A stretch of DNA of 64,000 nucleotides from NCBI RefSeq assembly GCF_021869535.1, contig NW_026262712.1, positions 111,845,640-111,909,639 of the forward strand. Direction: 5' to 3'. Origin of the DNA: Mytilus californianus. Its lineage: Eukaryota > Mollusca > Bivalvia > Mytilida > Mytilidae. How positions within the stretch are numbered: position 1 is the first letter of the stretch; every line of letters begins with the position of its first letter. Made by a program: the position numbers and the translations under genes. Below, in pieces: positions 35,226 to 46,679 of this stretch. Under the pieces are notes generated by a model. That model searched no databases and was not told the origin of the DNA. It saw nothing but the letters and a program-made list of their open reading frames with translations.

Positions 35226-35394
35226 CTAGTATGTCCACTTTTGCTAAAAATGGAGATAGTTATATACTTGATATCCAGATGCATTTGTCTATCTCCCTAT
35301 GTATCGGGATTTCTACATTCTACGAGCTTTTGTCAGAACTAGACTGTATGTTCTATATCCACACTGCCATTGAATTATAATAGCTTATTCATCT

Positions 35395-35466
35395 AGTCGG
35401 GTCGCCTCGATATAGCCTTTTTGTGCTGATGCGGCGTAAAACGCAGTCACCAATCAATCAATCATC
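35395..35466 (+). repeat. SINE 3' tail with AATC repeats
   Basis: Segment GCTGATGCGGCGTAAAACGC ends in short tandem AATC units. This is typical of a widespread molluscan SINE/LINE 3' end that I know from memory. The 5' part is missing or too diverged to see. Confidence 0.55.
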
Positions 35467-36439
35467 TAGTTGGAGACTGGGAGTTCAGAGAACTACTAAT
35501 AATTTTATAGTGCTGTGTCTCCACTTTTTACATTTGCTGTATTCTTATTAAAATCATCTTAGTAGTGCAATACTTAAATTGTTTGCATGGTTTGAACTCA
35601 ATCTATGAGTAATTCTTCGCAAAATAACTAAAGCATTCCCGAATTGGGGATATTTTACAATTGAAAAATTCATGATCTATCTCTAATAGAAATATAGGGA
35701 TTCGTTTCTAAAATTGGATTCGAATGATGTGTTCTATCTCCAGAAAAGGATGTGCGATATTTATTTAAGATGCTTTACTATACAAAAGAAAATTGAACAA
35801 AGAGTTATTCTTCCTTTCCGTAAATTTAATTCCTACATAACGTTTTATATCTCTGTCAAATATTTATGATATCGCGTTTTTAAACTTCATGTTCAATTTC
35901 CCAACGCTTAGAAAAATGGGACTTACAACATTATAACAATCACACTACGATATACAGGCCCTATCTGGATTGATATTGGTAAAGTAAGGACGAGGGACTG
36001 GGGGTAGATATTTTCTCGTGTAATCCCTTTTATTGAAGATACTCGTATTTTATTCTATGATCATGATAATCTGATCATTGATCTTAGGAAAAAAGGATAG
36101 AGAATAAATCCAACATTCATTTTAAAAAAAATATGACAAAGTTAATTAAATACTTATTTTTTGCATGTATACATAACGTCGACGGTGAAATTAAATAATA
36201 GCAATGCCATGTTGTTCATTACTTCACTTGATCATTACTGACAAATTGTTCAACTAATCACTGCATATTTTGACAGATTAGGCACACACCCTGTTACCGG
36301 TTACCACTACGGGATATACAATAAGGTCTGTTTTCCAGGTTGCTATGTGTTTTTAGCTATCGTTTCCGGTCGCTTTACCAGTTATAATTGAGGATCCTAA
36401 TGGCTGTCCTCCGTTTCTGTATTTTTTAATTTTTTAGGC
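35467..36439. other. No feature seen
   Basis: AT-rich, non-coding. Confidence 0.4.
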
Positions 36440-36770
36440 AATTTTTCTGCATTCTTTTTACTTTTTGCCCATCATTCTCTATTCTTTGTATTTTATCACC
36501 TCATTATTCTCTATTTTATATTTTTTTGGTCCAATATTCTCTATTCTTTATATTTTATGCCCATTATTCTCTATTCTTTATATTTTTATAGCACCTCATT
36601 ATTTTCTTTTTTTTTTTTTTTTTTTGGTCCATTTTTCTCCATTCTTTTTACTTTTTGCCCATCATTCTCTATTCTTTGTATTTTAGCACATCATTATTCT
36701 CTATTCTTTATTTTTTATCCATTTTCTCTATTCTTTATATTTTTTGCCCATTATTCTCTATTCTGTAAAC
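36440..36770. repeat. Pyrimidine-rich tandem-like repeat
   Basis: About ten degenerate copies of a unit like TTATTCTCTATTCTTTATAT with GCCCA or GGTCCA spacers, plus a run of about 19 T around 36608-36625. Strong strand asymmetry (few purines on plus). Open frames across it are artefacts. Confidence 0.75.
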
Positions 36771-37331
36771 CCCCATCCACACCCTCATAACTCTGGTCAC
36801 AATGTATTTTTACTGTACAGAAAGCTAGTACATTTAACTACTACTGAACAAAACTAAATGTACAAAAAATGTTTTTAAATTTTCAAAAATCCCCCAAAAC
36901 AACTCACATTCTGTAAATTTGATTTATCACTAACACCATTTGACTACCATTATATGGAGATTTGAATATTCTATAGAAAAAAGACAAAAAGTAACAGTTG
37001 CTATAATTTTTAGTGAAGTACCCATTTTCTTTAGTTGAAAATCGGTACGTTTTTTTTTTTTTTGAAGTTGCCTTTTGAAAATTTTTGGTACATTGTAATT
37101 TTCTCTTTCCGGAGGGACTAAAGCTATGTGAAACTTGATAAAATTAAAAGTATCTATTTATGTTGACCTCAAGGTGTATCTATTTATGTTGACCTCAAGG
37201 TGTTTTTTTGGGGTATTTGTTTTTGGTTGCTGTCTCATTGACCTTTACCCCACATCTCCTTTTAATAATATTAAGATGTAAAAATTTGATAATGTAGAAA
37301 AAACTTTCCAAATTCAACTTTCCAGCTTTTA
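36771..37331. other. No gene; short direct repeat
   Basis: TATCTATTTATGTTGACCTC with AAGGTGT occurs twice in tandem at about 37151-37203. Otherwise nothing is recognised. Confidence 0.5.
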
Positions 37332-37584
37332 AGGAGCTACCATTTGATTTTTATGGGGGGGGGGATAGGATGAAATTTGAAAAAATAGGCAGGACAGGAG
37401 TTTTGAGTAAAAAAAAAGGCAGGATAAGATTATTTGCAAAACAAAAAGGCAGGATGACAATTTATGTAAAAAAATAGTCAAGATAAACTAAAAAAAAAGG
37501 CAGGACCGAATAGAGTAAAAAATAAAAAGGCAGGACCGAATAGAGGGAAAAATAAAAAGGCAGGACAAAATTTTTCATCCTAGC

Positions 37585-37617
<33 letters not shown>

Positions 37618-37640
37618 ATAAAAATCAAATGGTAGCTCCC
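37332..37640. mobile_element. MITE with poly-G/C arms (Harbinger-like TTA site)
   Basis: Terminal inverted repeats RGGAGCTACCATTTGATTTT lead into TATGGGGGG on the left and its complement with a ~32-base C run on the right. TTA flanks both ends (37329-37331 and 37641-37643), as expected for PIF/Harbinger insertions. The interior repeats AAAAAGGCAGGAC-type units about six times. The 309-bp element is non-coding. Confidence 0.8.
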
Positions 37641-37699
37641 TTAGTGTCGTCGGGATATAACAGGGTCGCGCTGACGCGACGTTGAGCATTTACAAGGAG

Positions 37700-38060
37700 A
37701 AAACTAAAGTTTCCATTCTTTCAAGCTAAGTTGACCTTAGATGATTTTTTGTAGGCCTTTTGTAGCTTGCTATGTGTAGTGAGTTTTGCTCATTGTTGAA
37801 AGCCGTACGGTGACTAATAGTTGTTAAATTCTACGTCATTTGATCTCTGGTGGAGAGTGGTCTTATTGGCAATAATACCATATCTTCATATTTTTATATT
37901 GGCTATTTTGTAGGTATCGTTAGGTCGTATAGCTCTTTGCTTGTCCATCTTTGGCTTACAAATGTTTGGGTCTGAGTCTTCTTGATGAAGATAAAGCCCG
38001 AAATCGCTTCGTACCCACGACCTAATAAAAGAGTTATTTTCATTTGGTAATTGAAACGAC
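37700..38060 (+). repeat. Family 5 tail interrupted by family 1 repeat
   Basis: Family 5 sequence (AAGTTGACCTTAGATG, then GGTATCGTTAGGTCGTATAG, GATGAAGATAAAGCCCG and AAATCGCTTCG) is split by a reverse-oriented family 1 copy at about 37755-37890. TTTTGTAG-like sequence on both sides may be the target duplication. This is a nested insertion. Confidence 0.7.
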
Positions 38061-39000
38061 AGAATATGGTTTTCAGAAGCTCTTATGACAGTGCGTCATC
38101 TCTATAAAAGTTATCTTTTTATTATAAGGATTCAATACAAAATAGAACACGTAATGTGAAGATAGTTAAGATAATTCTAGGAGACAGCTTACTATTGTGA
38201 GAATCCGGAAGCTCGTTTGCCATTCTTACCTTAATATTAACTGCATCTGATTTAAGCTTTGAAAGAGAAAATGAACATGATACTCTATAAAAAGAGTTAT
38301 AATAACCAGAAAACTGTTTATGTAACAAAAACAACGATATGTAGAGTTACTTCCTTGAAACTATTTATTATGTCTTTTCTCCTAGATGAAAAACACTGCG
38401 ATCGTTGACATACCAATATAAATATCAATAAACCGGAAAATTAAAATAAAAGAATTCGTATCAAACAAAATTAATGCATTTTAAAGTGACAGAAAAACAT
38501 GTCACAAATTACAAAAAAATTCACATTCGTTGAATTTTATTTGGAATATATTATTATAGATTTTTATTGTAATTTGAATACGCTCAATTTTTTGTGTGTC
38601 TAATTTTTAGGACAAGATGTTTTTATTATGTAAACCGCAATCGTGACTTTGAAATAAATTTATTATAAATCACTTTATGTAATACTTCATTTTTCTTCCT
38701 ACCACAAACGATTTATCAATATTCCAAGATGGATATGTTATGGTCACCTCAGGGGGTTTCCCAAATTCGGCTGGCTTACATGTCAAGAAAAAACCCTTAA
38801 AATTACAACATGTGTGTATTTAGTAGCAAGTTGTTTATTATAGAGATTTGTTTTATTCATATGTTACTAATAAAAATGTGTTTGTACCACATGTACCTTT
38901 ATCGATTTACTTCGGCACCGAAAGGGATGTTCGCCCTCTTCCTCTTCTCTCAAGCACCCTCAAACATACTAATGTGTAAATAATTTACTGTGAAAACAAC
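38061..39000. other. No feature seen
   Basis: AT-rich, no coding or repeat signal recognised. Confidence 0.4.
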
Positions 39001-39095
39001 ACTTTATAGGTTTGGTTCTTCCGAAGGCACTTTTTTGGATTTACCTTCTTCAGAAACGCTGAACCTCACCATTTAAAAGCCAAGGATGTATAATT
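39001..39095 (-). repeat. Interspersed repeat, family 5 tail
   Basis: ACACTTTATAGGTTTGGTTC with CTTCCGAAGGCACTTTTTTGG and TTTACCTTCTTCAGAAACGC. Same module as 47835-47892 and 51880-51945. Confidence 0.65.
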
Positions 39096-40429
39096 ACCTA
39101 AACTTGTGAAGAGCTAACATTACCAGATTTGACATAAAAAGAATATTAAAGCCAAATTCATCTTAGATCAGCTTTGAGATCATCCCATGTTTTGCGGGGT
39201 TGTTTTGCCAAAAACTTTATCATTTATTTAGTGTGTTTTAGACAGTTGTTTGTCTATTTGTCTTTTTTCTTGGTGTTTTTGTTTGTCATGATTTTGTCAA
39301 TCTCTCTATGGCTTACGAGTTTCCTCCTCATGATTTCTTCCGTCTCTTTTGAGTTTTTATTTTCCCTCATGGTTTCTTCCGTCTCTTTTGTTGCCTTGTG
39401 GAGTTAAAAGCTTGGTAATAAAATGTAGAAAAACTGGAAAACTACTTTGATCTTTTTTTAATTTTCTACAATTTTGTCCGTAAAAATAAATTAATACAAC
39501 CCGAAATTAATCTACATATGACTTGGTATATTTAATTTCAAATGGCTGACGTATGAAAAGTTTATTTTTTTCTGATTGCCTAAGAATGCACATGTATATT
39601 CAGGCAACAATAATTAGCTGATGACACACATTTTACCACGGTAAAATTAAACGTAGTCATGACAGTATTTTGGTGAAATATTTAGGACCCATCAACTTTT
39701 GTATATTTCAAACAGGTTTGTGACACTTTAACATAACAGGGTACGTTTCATAGAGCCATTCTGTTGAAGTGGATAACGATAAAAACTTTCTTTTCTTCGA
39801 ACGAGCTTCCTCTGTATAGGAACACCCCTCGTTTGGAGGTAAAAGGTAAAATGTATGTAAACTATACACACACACTATTTACAATAAGTTCAGTTAAAAC
39901 AAATGAATAATAGTATGATTTAGGAACATTTTGTTTTGTTTTAATCGGCATGATATCATCTAGAACTTTGCAAAATAATATATTTAATTAAACTCTGGAC
40001 ATTTTTTACATCCTTAGACAGTAAAATATGCATGATATACTTACTACAGTACATGGATTATAATAGTTAAATTCATTCTGATTATAAATACTGACTGGTT
40101 TCTCACAAAAACTGCCGATTTCAATTAAATGTTAGGAGACTTCATGAAACCAGTAATAAGAGGTGTCTTACGTTATTTCTTAATAATTCGTTTTGACTGA
40201 ATTTTGATTTTGTAAATACTAACTATTTAGTATGAGTAATGAACTAAAACCTATTTTTATTAATTATTTTATCTGTGTAGTTCAATCATTGTATCTGATT
40301 TATATGCTCATTATAGGCACTGCAATTTGGAAAATACAATCTGTCATATTTGTTTTTCGTAAATTATTTTGTAATTATATAGATTAGACCGTTCGTTTTC
40401 TCAATTGAATTGTTTCATATTTTACATGT
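39096..40429. other. No gene seen
   Basis: A weak internal direct repeat lies at 39325-39395 (CCTCATGNTTTCTTCCGTCTC twice). The frame at 39174-39407 spans it and is hydrophobic by base composition only. Confidence 0.4.
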
Positions 40430-40575
40430 CGGGGCCTTTTATAGCTGACTACACGGTATGAGGTTTTCTCATCGTTGAAGGCCGTAAGTTTGCCTATAAT
40501 TGCTTACATCCACTTCATTTGAACTTTGGTAAATAGTTGTCTCATTTGTAATCATACCACATCTCCTTAGTTTTA
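40430..40575 (-). repeat. Interspersed repeat, family 1
   Basis: Contains GGGGCCTTTTATAGCTGACT and ATTTGTAATCATACCACATC. Confidence 0.8.
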
Positions 40576-40743
40576 TATTCTAATCTATTCTGTAGTATGT
40601 ATGTTTTATCTTAATTTAATATTAAATGCACTCTTCAATCTAAATCTGTCCATCACATAGCTGCACAAATTTATAATATCACTATTTTCTTGTATTTATT
40701 TTTGAAAATTACGGTAACCAAAAATATATTTTAAACACAGACA

Positions 40744-41355
40744 TTTGTTTTATCTTGCAACCGGCGAAACCCCTGAAAACATGATAGATATTCTGCAGCT
40801 TGTCAAGGACTCGTTTGTCACAAGATACTGGGAGACCCAACAGATTATCACAGAAACATGTTGTATATAATGTGGTTTCAGTCGTATTCATCATACCGTA
40901 TTCTCTGGTTGATTTTCCATGTTAGTGTTGACACGATTCTCGCGGAAATTAATACATGTATTCAAATATTTCAAAGAGCTTTGGAGTCGTTCGTGCAGTG
41001 GCCTGCTCTGAACAATTGGAGAGGAAAACGAAATATTTGGCCTTATATCCCTGCTGCCGTCGATGCAATAGACGGCACTTCTGTAGAAATATATAGGACA
41101 CAAGTTGAGCCGCATGAACTGTATTTTTCCGGTCATCGTCACTACCACGCCATGCATACGCAAGTTAAAGCTGACAACGAGGGAAACATTTGTTACGATG
41201 ATTTTTTAGACCATCAAAATGACACACAGCAGTACATGATGATGAGACAAAATTGACCTGATCCACCGATAAATTTTTCGGTTGAATGTGAGGTGAGATA
41301 AAATTCATCCAAATCGGCGTTCCGTAATCACGCCATTTGCGAGTCAGCAAAGCAG
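40744..41355 (+). pseudogene. PIF/Harbinger transposase remnant
   Basis: Three reading-frame pieces together match a Harbinger (DDE_Tnp_4) nuclease. The first (40745-40866) has an FYLATGETPE segment. The second (about 40920-41256) has VDAIDGTSVEIYR with the first catalytic Asp, then YFSGHRHYHAMHTQV. The third (about 41299-41355) has a DKIHPNRRSVITPF segment in the position of the GDKGYPN block that carries the second Asp. Pieces are separated by stop codons and frameshifts, and the end with the final Glu is missing where a family 1 repeat begins. The element is dead. Its termini were not found. Whether it mobilised the Harbinger-like MITE at 37.3 kb cannot be told. Confidence 0.8.
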
Positions 41356-41896
41356 ACGACTTTAGTCTGGGAGAACACGATTTATCTATTAGTTGTAATT
41401 AGCTTTGAACTCGCTTTCAGTAACTGCGAGTACCCTTATTTTGGTGCTCTAAGTCTATTGTGTGTATGCTAGTTGTCTTTGTGTCTCGTACCGATATTTT
41501 TGAGTTAAGTAAATTGCAACTGATCTTTACAGTTTGTTCTCATGTTGTGCTGTTACACCACTGTCCCGGGTAAGAAGAGGGTTCGGGGGCTCACAGTCAT
41601 GTACCTATACTCTTTATATGCCTGCCCAAAGTCAGGAGCCTGTAGTACAGTTGTTGTCGTTGGTTCATGTCTGTCATATTTATTTTTCGTAAATTGTTTT
41701 GTTATAAATTAGGTCGTTAGTTTTCTCGTTTGAATTGTTTCACATTTTTCATATCAGGAACTTTTATAGCAAACTATACGGTATGGGTTTTCTCATTTTG
41801 GAAGGCCGTAAGATGGCATATAATTGCTCACTATCATTTCCTTTAAGTTCTGGTGGATAGTTGTCTCATTGGCAATCATAACACATCTCCTCATTT
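41356..41896 (-). repeat. Family 1 repeat, long form
   Basis: Reverse-oriented long copy. On its own strand it runs from GATGTGTTATGATTGCCAA to a distal part with GTGGTGTAACAGCACAAC and GAGACACAAAGACAACTAGC, and ends GTTCTCCCAGACTAAAG. It pairs with 44879-45510 in the opposite orientation. The shorter family 1 copies are fragments of this unit. Confidence 0.8.
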
Positions 41897-42234
41897 TCAT
41901 ATCGAGAGAAAACCTTTACGGAGGCACGCAAGACAAAAGCTCAGGCAAATTGTGGAGACCTCTGCAGGACTTGTAAACCGACAACAATCTTTATTGAATT
42001 CAATGAATCTTGTTTAACGGTTATCGGCAACTTTTACCTTGAAATGCTAATTGTTTACTACTTTTTTTATTATGAGACAATCCCAGTAATTTTACCAAAT
42101 ATCATTAAAGCATAACACAAAAATCCTCGAAACAAAAACCAGTAATTATTATAAACTGATAATGAAAGTTGTAGTCGGCTGTCTTTGAGTTTGATGATCA
42201 AAGTATTTCCGTCATAATTTCTGTTTTACATTAC
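41897..42234. other. No feature seen
   Basis: AT-rich, non-coding. Confidence 0.4.
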
Positions 42235-42370
42235 AATATAAAAATAATATGTGGTATGATTGCCAATGAGACAAGTCTCCACAGAGACCAAATTACTTAA
42301 AAGTCAGCAACTATTAATCACCGTACGGCCTTCAACAATGAGCAAAGCAAGGTATAACAGGTCCCTGACA
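42235..42370 (+). repeat. Interspersed repeat, family 1 (short)
   Basis: Contains TGGTATGATTGCCAATGAG and CACCGTACGGCCTTCAAC. The 61-codon frame starting MPMRQVSTE is repeat-derived. Confidence 0.8.
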
Positions 42371-42589
42371 AATTTAAAACAGTGCCATAATGATTTTTTT
42401 AGTAAGAAAGTAGTTCAGCGATGCATCACATCCTTAAAGAAATAGTATGGTTTATAGGCATTGATACATGCATGACATAAGTTTGAATAATTGGTGCATG
42501 ATGTTATTTGTAGCTGACTATTTCATCATCCCATAGCTATATAGGTTGACCTGTAACTAAAATAGTATGGCGACAAGTAAGGTAAATTA

Positions 42590-42720
42590 AAAAAAATTAA
42601 TGGACCGAAATACCTCACGGCTAATTTTGTTATTATTTTTTGGAGATACATATAATACCCTTTGATTAAGGCATGTCGTAGAGTGACAAAGTGTTGCAGA
42701 TTTTTGAAAACTGGTCAAAG
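42590..42720 (+). repeat. Repeat family 6, copy 1
   Basis: TTAATGGACCGAAATACCTC followed by ACGGCTAATTTT and, further on, ATGTCGTAGAGTGACAAAGTG. An inverted relative lies at 46520-46640. The two could be separate MITE copies or the ends of one element. Confidence 0.5.
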
Positions 42721-44479
42721 GTCAAAAGGGGGATTTTAAAAAATCGCCATTTTTTGACATTTTGGACAAGTTCTCGGTAGTCCCTCATGATAACTGAGAA
42801 AATTTTTCTATGGAATCATGCTCTGGGAATGCTTCATGAATTCAGCTTGTCATATTTATGCCTGATTGCCAGAGATTAGTGATGTATACCCCCGCTTCCA
42901 ACATGTAAGAAAATGATAAAATAATATCTTTAACTACGGAAATTAGTCTATTCGAAAAATTCAATAAGAATAAAAACACCCCAAAAGATATTAAACCTTA
43001 ACATCTGTACTTATTCAAACATCTAGACATAAACATTGATACAAATTTATATTCTTATTTACAAAAATTAAGAAAATGCATATTTCATTCATTATGAAAA
43101 ATACAGCAATTCATAAGTCAGGGGAAAATAGGAAAAGGGAGCGCAACATGACTAAGCCCCCTCTTTTTTACTACATGTAGAAAAAAAATCACCTTATTAC
43201 GACAGCAGAACCAGAAACCCACAAGTAGAGACATAAGCTGTTATACTCCGGAACTAATTCTTTAATAAAGACAATTCAGGATAAATTGGAACCAGTTACT
43301 AACCCATGTTACAACAATAGTCCTATGACATAGGACTTCACTATATGAGGCGTGAACTTCATATTTAGTACTTTTCAATACTGCATTGGGAAGGGGTATA
43401 CAAGTTTATTTTGTGGGTTAGGTTCAAATTTAGATATTTGTAAAGAGATGTATATATGCGAGTATTGACAGTAATGGTTATGGTGTGTGTGTGAGGGTAG
43501 GGGTTTCAGATCAAAGATCGTTTCTATAATTCTATATCTTTTAGTTTTTACCATTTCACTCTATTCTTTATCCTTTGATCTCTATTATATTTGTCCTAAA
43601 CATGCGTGACATATTTGCCACTGGACATAAGGCAACCAAAAGTCAATCAACGTATTCTGTATATTTCATCATTTCTTTATTATGTTATCTATAGGTTTGG
43701 TCCCGCCCCTTATCTATTTTTTTGCACATTAGGGACTACATCAAAAGTTCAATGTAGGATAAAAAAAAACTTAATTCATATAGTTTTTTTCACTGACCCC
43801 CTACCCCCCCCCCCCCCCCCCCCCCCTTCCCTTCTTAACTTAATTTGGGAAAAATTGATTGACCAATAAGGATATATATAAAATCGATGTAAATTAAACA
43901 AAACTTGCAGCAATTTTGACCCCCCCCCCCAAAAAAAAAACTATTTGAATTAAGTTTTTTATCCTTCATTGATTTTCTGATGTCGTCCCTTATCCTCTCT
44001 ATGTAAACCCAATTCATGTTTTTATGGTATGACAGCCTTAGTAGGACATCCCTGTAGGACGATAAGCTGGATAAATATAAGAACTACACGGACAATAACA
44101 GTTAAGGGACGATTATTTAATATTCTAGGGAAGGGATTTTGATTTATTGGTGTTTAACGCTACTTTCAACACTATTGGGCTATTCCGTGGTGGTCAGTTT
44201 AAGTTTATAGACGAAGGATTGGGAAGGGAAGAGAGGGCATTATTATTCATTTCAATCTGTCGATAATCATGCCTATTTTTCAGCTCTTACCAGGCAACCA
44301 TATTCATATATGAAATCCTTCTGTCCCCCACCCCAACAAATAAATAAATATCAAATGGTTTTCCTATTATTTAACACAAGTTTAAATTGATTATTGTTTG
44401 TTGCTAATTTTAACGCCCAGTGAAAATTATTTCATGCTTGTTCAGGAAAACACGAGTTTAGAAGTCACGTATATAGTAT
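42721..44479. other. No gene; C-rich and A-rich tracts
   Basis: C runs lie at 43804-43826 and 43921-43930, next to A runs. The proline and glycine runs in overlapping frames are artefacts of these. Otherwise non-coding. Confidence 0.45.
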
Positions 44480-44876
44480 ATAAATGAAGAGATGGAATAT
44501 GATTGCTAATAAGGCAACTATCAACCGGAGTTCAAATATGAAGTGGATGTAAGCAATTATAGATAAGATCATTTATTTTAAGTCGGGTTACATGAAATAC
44601 TACAAACATAAGCTCTGTAGAGCTTTTTGCCGTCATGTAGACAAATGCTTTTTGTAGACAATCGTAAGGCCTTCAACAATGACAAAAACCTGATACTGTA
44701 AAGTCGTCTATAAAAGGCCCGACATGAAAAGTGTGAAAAATAAAAAAAAAAAAACTAACAGCCTAATTATACATAACAAAACAATTTACAAAATATCAAA
44801 TATGAGTCGAGACAGGAACCAACGACAACCACTAAACTCCATCCCTGGGACAGGCAAATAAAGAATATGGCAGGGT
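44480..44876 (+). repeat. Family 1 repeat, interrupted
   Basis: Start of family 1 at about 44485 (ATGAAGAGATGGAATATGATT). After about 60-80 bp of unrelated sequence it resumes near 44660 (ATCGTAAGGCCTTCAACAATG) and runs to GAATATGGCAGGG. Confidence 0.65.
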
Positions 44877-44878
44877 GG

Positions 44879-45510
44879 ATATAAAAACGAAGACGTGGTA
44901 TGATTGCAAATGAGACAACTCTCCACAAGAGATCAAATGACACAGAAATCAACAGCTATAAGTCACCGTACGGCCTTCGACAATAAGCAAAGCCTACACC
45001 GCATAGTCAGCTATAAAAGGCCCCGAAATCAAAAATGTAAAACAATTCAATCGAGAAAACTAACGGCCGAATTAATGTACAAAAAAATGAACGAAACACA
45101 AATATGTATAACAAAGCAACAAACGGCAACCACAGAATTACTGGCTCCTGACTTGGGACAAGCACATACATACAGAATGTGGCGGGTTTTAACATGTTAG
45201 CGGGATCCCAATCCTCCCCCTAATCTGGGACAACGGTGTAACAGTACAACAACATGTTTGTGAGCAACCCATCCCGAAGCTGGTACAGTGGTGTAACAGT
45301 ACAATAACATAACAACCTGCACAAATCAGCAAATTAACTCAAAAGATCGATACGAGACACACAAAAAACTAACATTAAGACAATAAGCACCGACATAAGA
45401 GTATTTGCAATTACTGGAAGTTTGCTCACCAGGCTGAAGCTAGCGAACGATAACTAGCTCAAACCTAATTACAACTGGTACTGAAATAAATCTTGTTCTC
45501 CCAGACTAAG
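44879..45510 (+). repeat. Family 1 repeat, long form
   Basis: Complete-looking copy from GACGTGGTATGATTGCAAATG to TTGTTCTCCCAGACTAAG. It includes the distal ACAACGGTGTAACAGTACAA and GATACGAGACACAC segments. Partner of 41356-41896. Confidence 0.85.
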
Positions 45511-45596
45511 TTATCAATCAGTACACAACGCGCGACAAAGGATTTAATAAAAAAAGAAAACAGTCTGAGAAACGTCTGGTTTACGTTGTATATAGA

Positions 45597-45790
45597 TATA
45601 AGAAGATGTGGTATGAGTGCCGATGAGACAACTCTCCATCCAAGTCATAATTTGTAAATGTAAACCATTAAAGGTCAACGTACGGTCTTCAACACGGAGC
45701 CTTGGCTCAAACCGAACAGCAAGCTATAAAGGGCCCCCAAAAAATTAGTAGTGTAAAACCATTCAAACGGGAAAACCAACGGTGTCTAAT
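45597..45790 (+). repeat. Interspersed repeat, family 1b
   Basis: Contains AAGATGTGGTATGAGTGCCG, CAACACGGAGCCTTGGCTC and GCTATAAAGGGCCC. Confidence 0.85.
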
Positions 45791-46127
45791 CTATTTAAAA
45801 AAAACAATATACTTGCATATAAATCCATTTACAATGAAACGGTTTTTGAAAAGTGGACCGAACGTTTTGACCATCTTAAATTTTGCAATAGAAATACTAA
45901 TTATGACCACAAGATTTTAAAAGCCAGTGCAGGACTCGCACGAACATTAGATTTAGTTAAAGGGGCGATATTCTGACGCGTTTTTTAATTCTTGGTCACC
46001 CATGTTTAGAAAGAAAGGGGAGAAATCCAAACAATTTCCGACCAATCACAAACGTTGTTGCAAATTTGACCTTATGACGTCAAAGAATTTCCCATAATGC
46101 AATTATTGCATATAAATAGAAAACTAC
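45791..46127. other. No gene seen
   Basis: A GGGGCGATATTCTGACGCG segment around 45961 may start another MITE (followed by a CCAATCACAAACG patch and a TGACGTCAAAG), but no partner end was found. Confidence 0.35.
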
Positions 46128-46335
46128 TATACCAATTGAATAAAAAGTATTGCATTCAAATGGCATTTTATACCAATTGAATAAAAACTATTGCATTTGA
46201 ATGAAAATTATACCATTTGAATAAAAAATATTGCATTTAGATGAAAAAATATACCATTCAAATAAAAAAATATTGCATTTAAATGAAGAAATATACTAAT
46301 TAAATCAGAAATATTGCATTTAAATGAAAAATATC
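46128..46335. repeat. Tandem repeat, ~40-bp unit, ~5 copies
   Basis: Units combine ATACCATTTGAATAAAAAAT and ATTGCATTTAAATGAAAAAT. They contain the self-complementary ATTTAAAT. Confidence 0.75.
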
Positions 46336-46519
46336 AAATTTTTGCAACCAATACCATGCCATAATATTCACTCTATGTGTATTTTTATATGATATTTAAT
46401 TTTGATATTAAATGAAAGCTGATGCATTACTCTTTCATTTAATAGCAAATATCTTCATTTAAGAATTAATTATTTGATGATGAAAAAGAAAACAATCGGA
46501 AACTCACGCTTTACCGCGA

Positions 46520-46640
46520 TTTTACAAAAACACTGCACCTTGGGAAAACTCTACGACAGGGCTAAAATGATAGTATAATGTTTACTATATCATCATGTGG
46601 ATTTTCAGCCGTTGAGGAATGTCGGTCCATTAAACTCTTA
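46520..46640 (-). repeat. Repeat family 6, inverted copy
   Basis: On the minus strand TTAATGGACCGACATTCCTC, ACGGCTGAAAATCC and CTGTCGTAGAGTTTTCCC, matching 42590-42680 in order. Confidence 0.5.
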
Positions 46641-46679
46641 AAATAAGCGACTTTTTCTTGATTTGTCACTCCACTAAAA

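Noticed and set aside
44904..45200. 98-codon frame beginning MQMRQLSTRDQM
   Set aside because: The same peptide recurs at several family 1 repeats (for example near 42260 and in reverse near 1790). It is repeat-encoded and interrupted in every copy.
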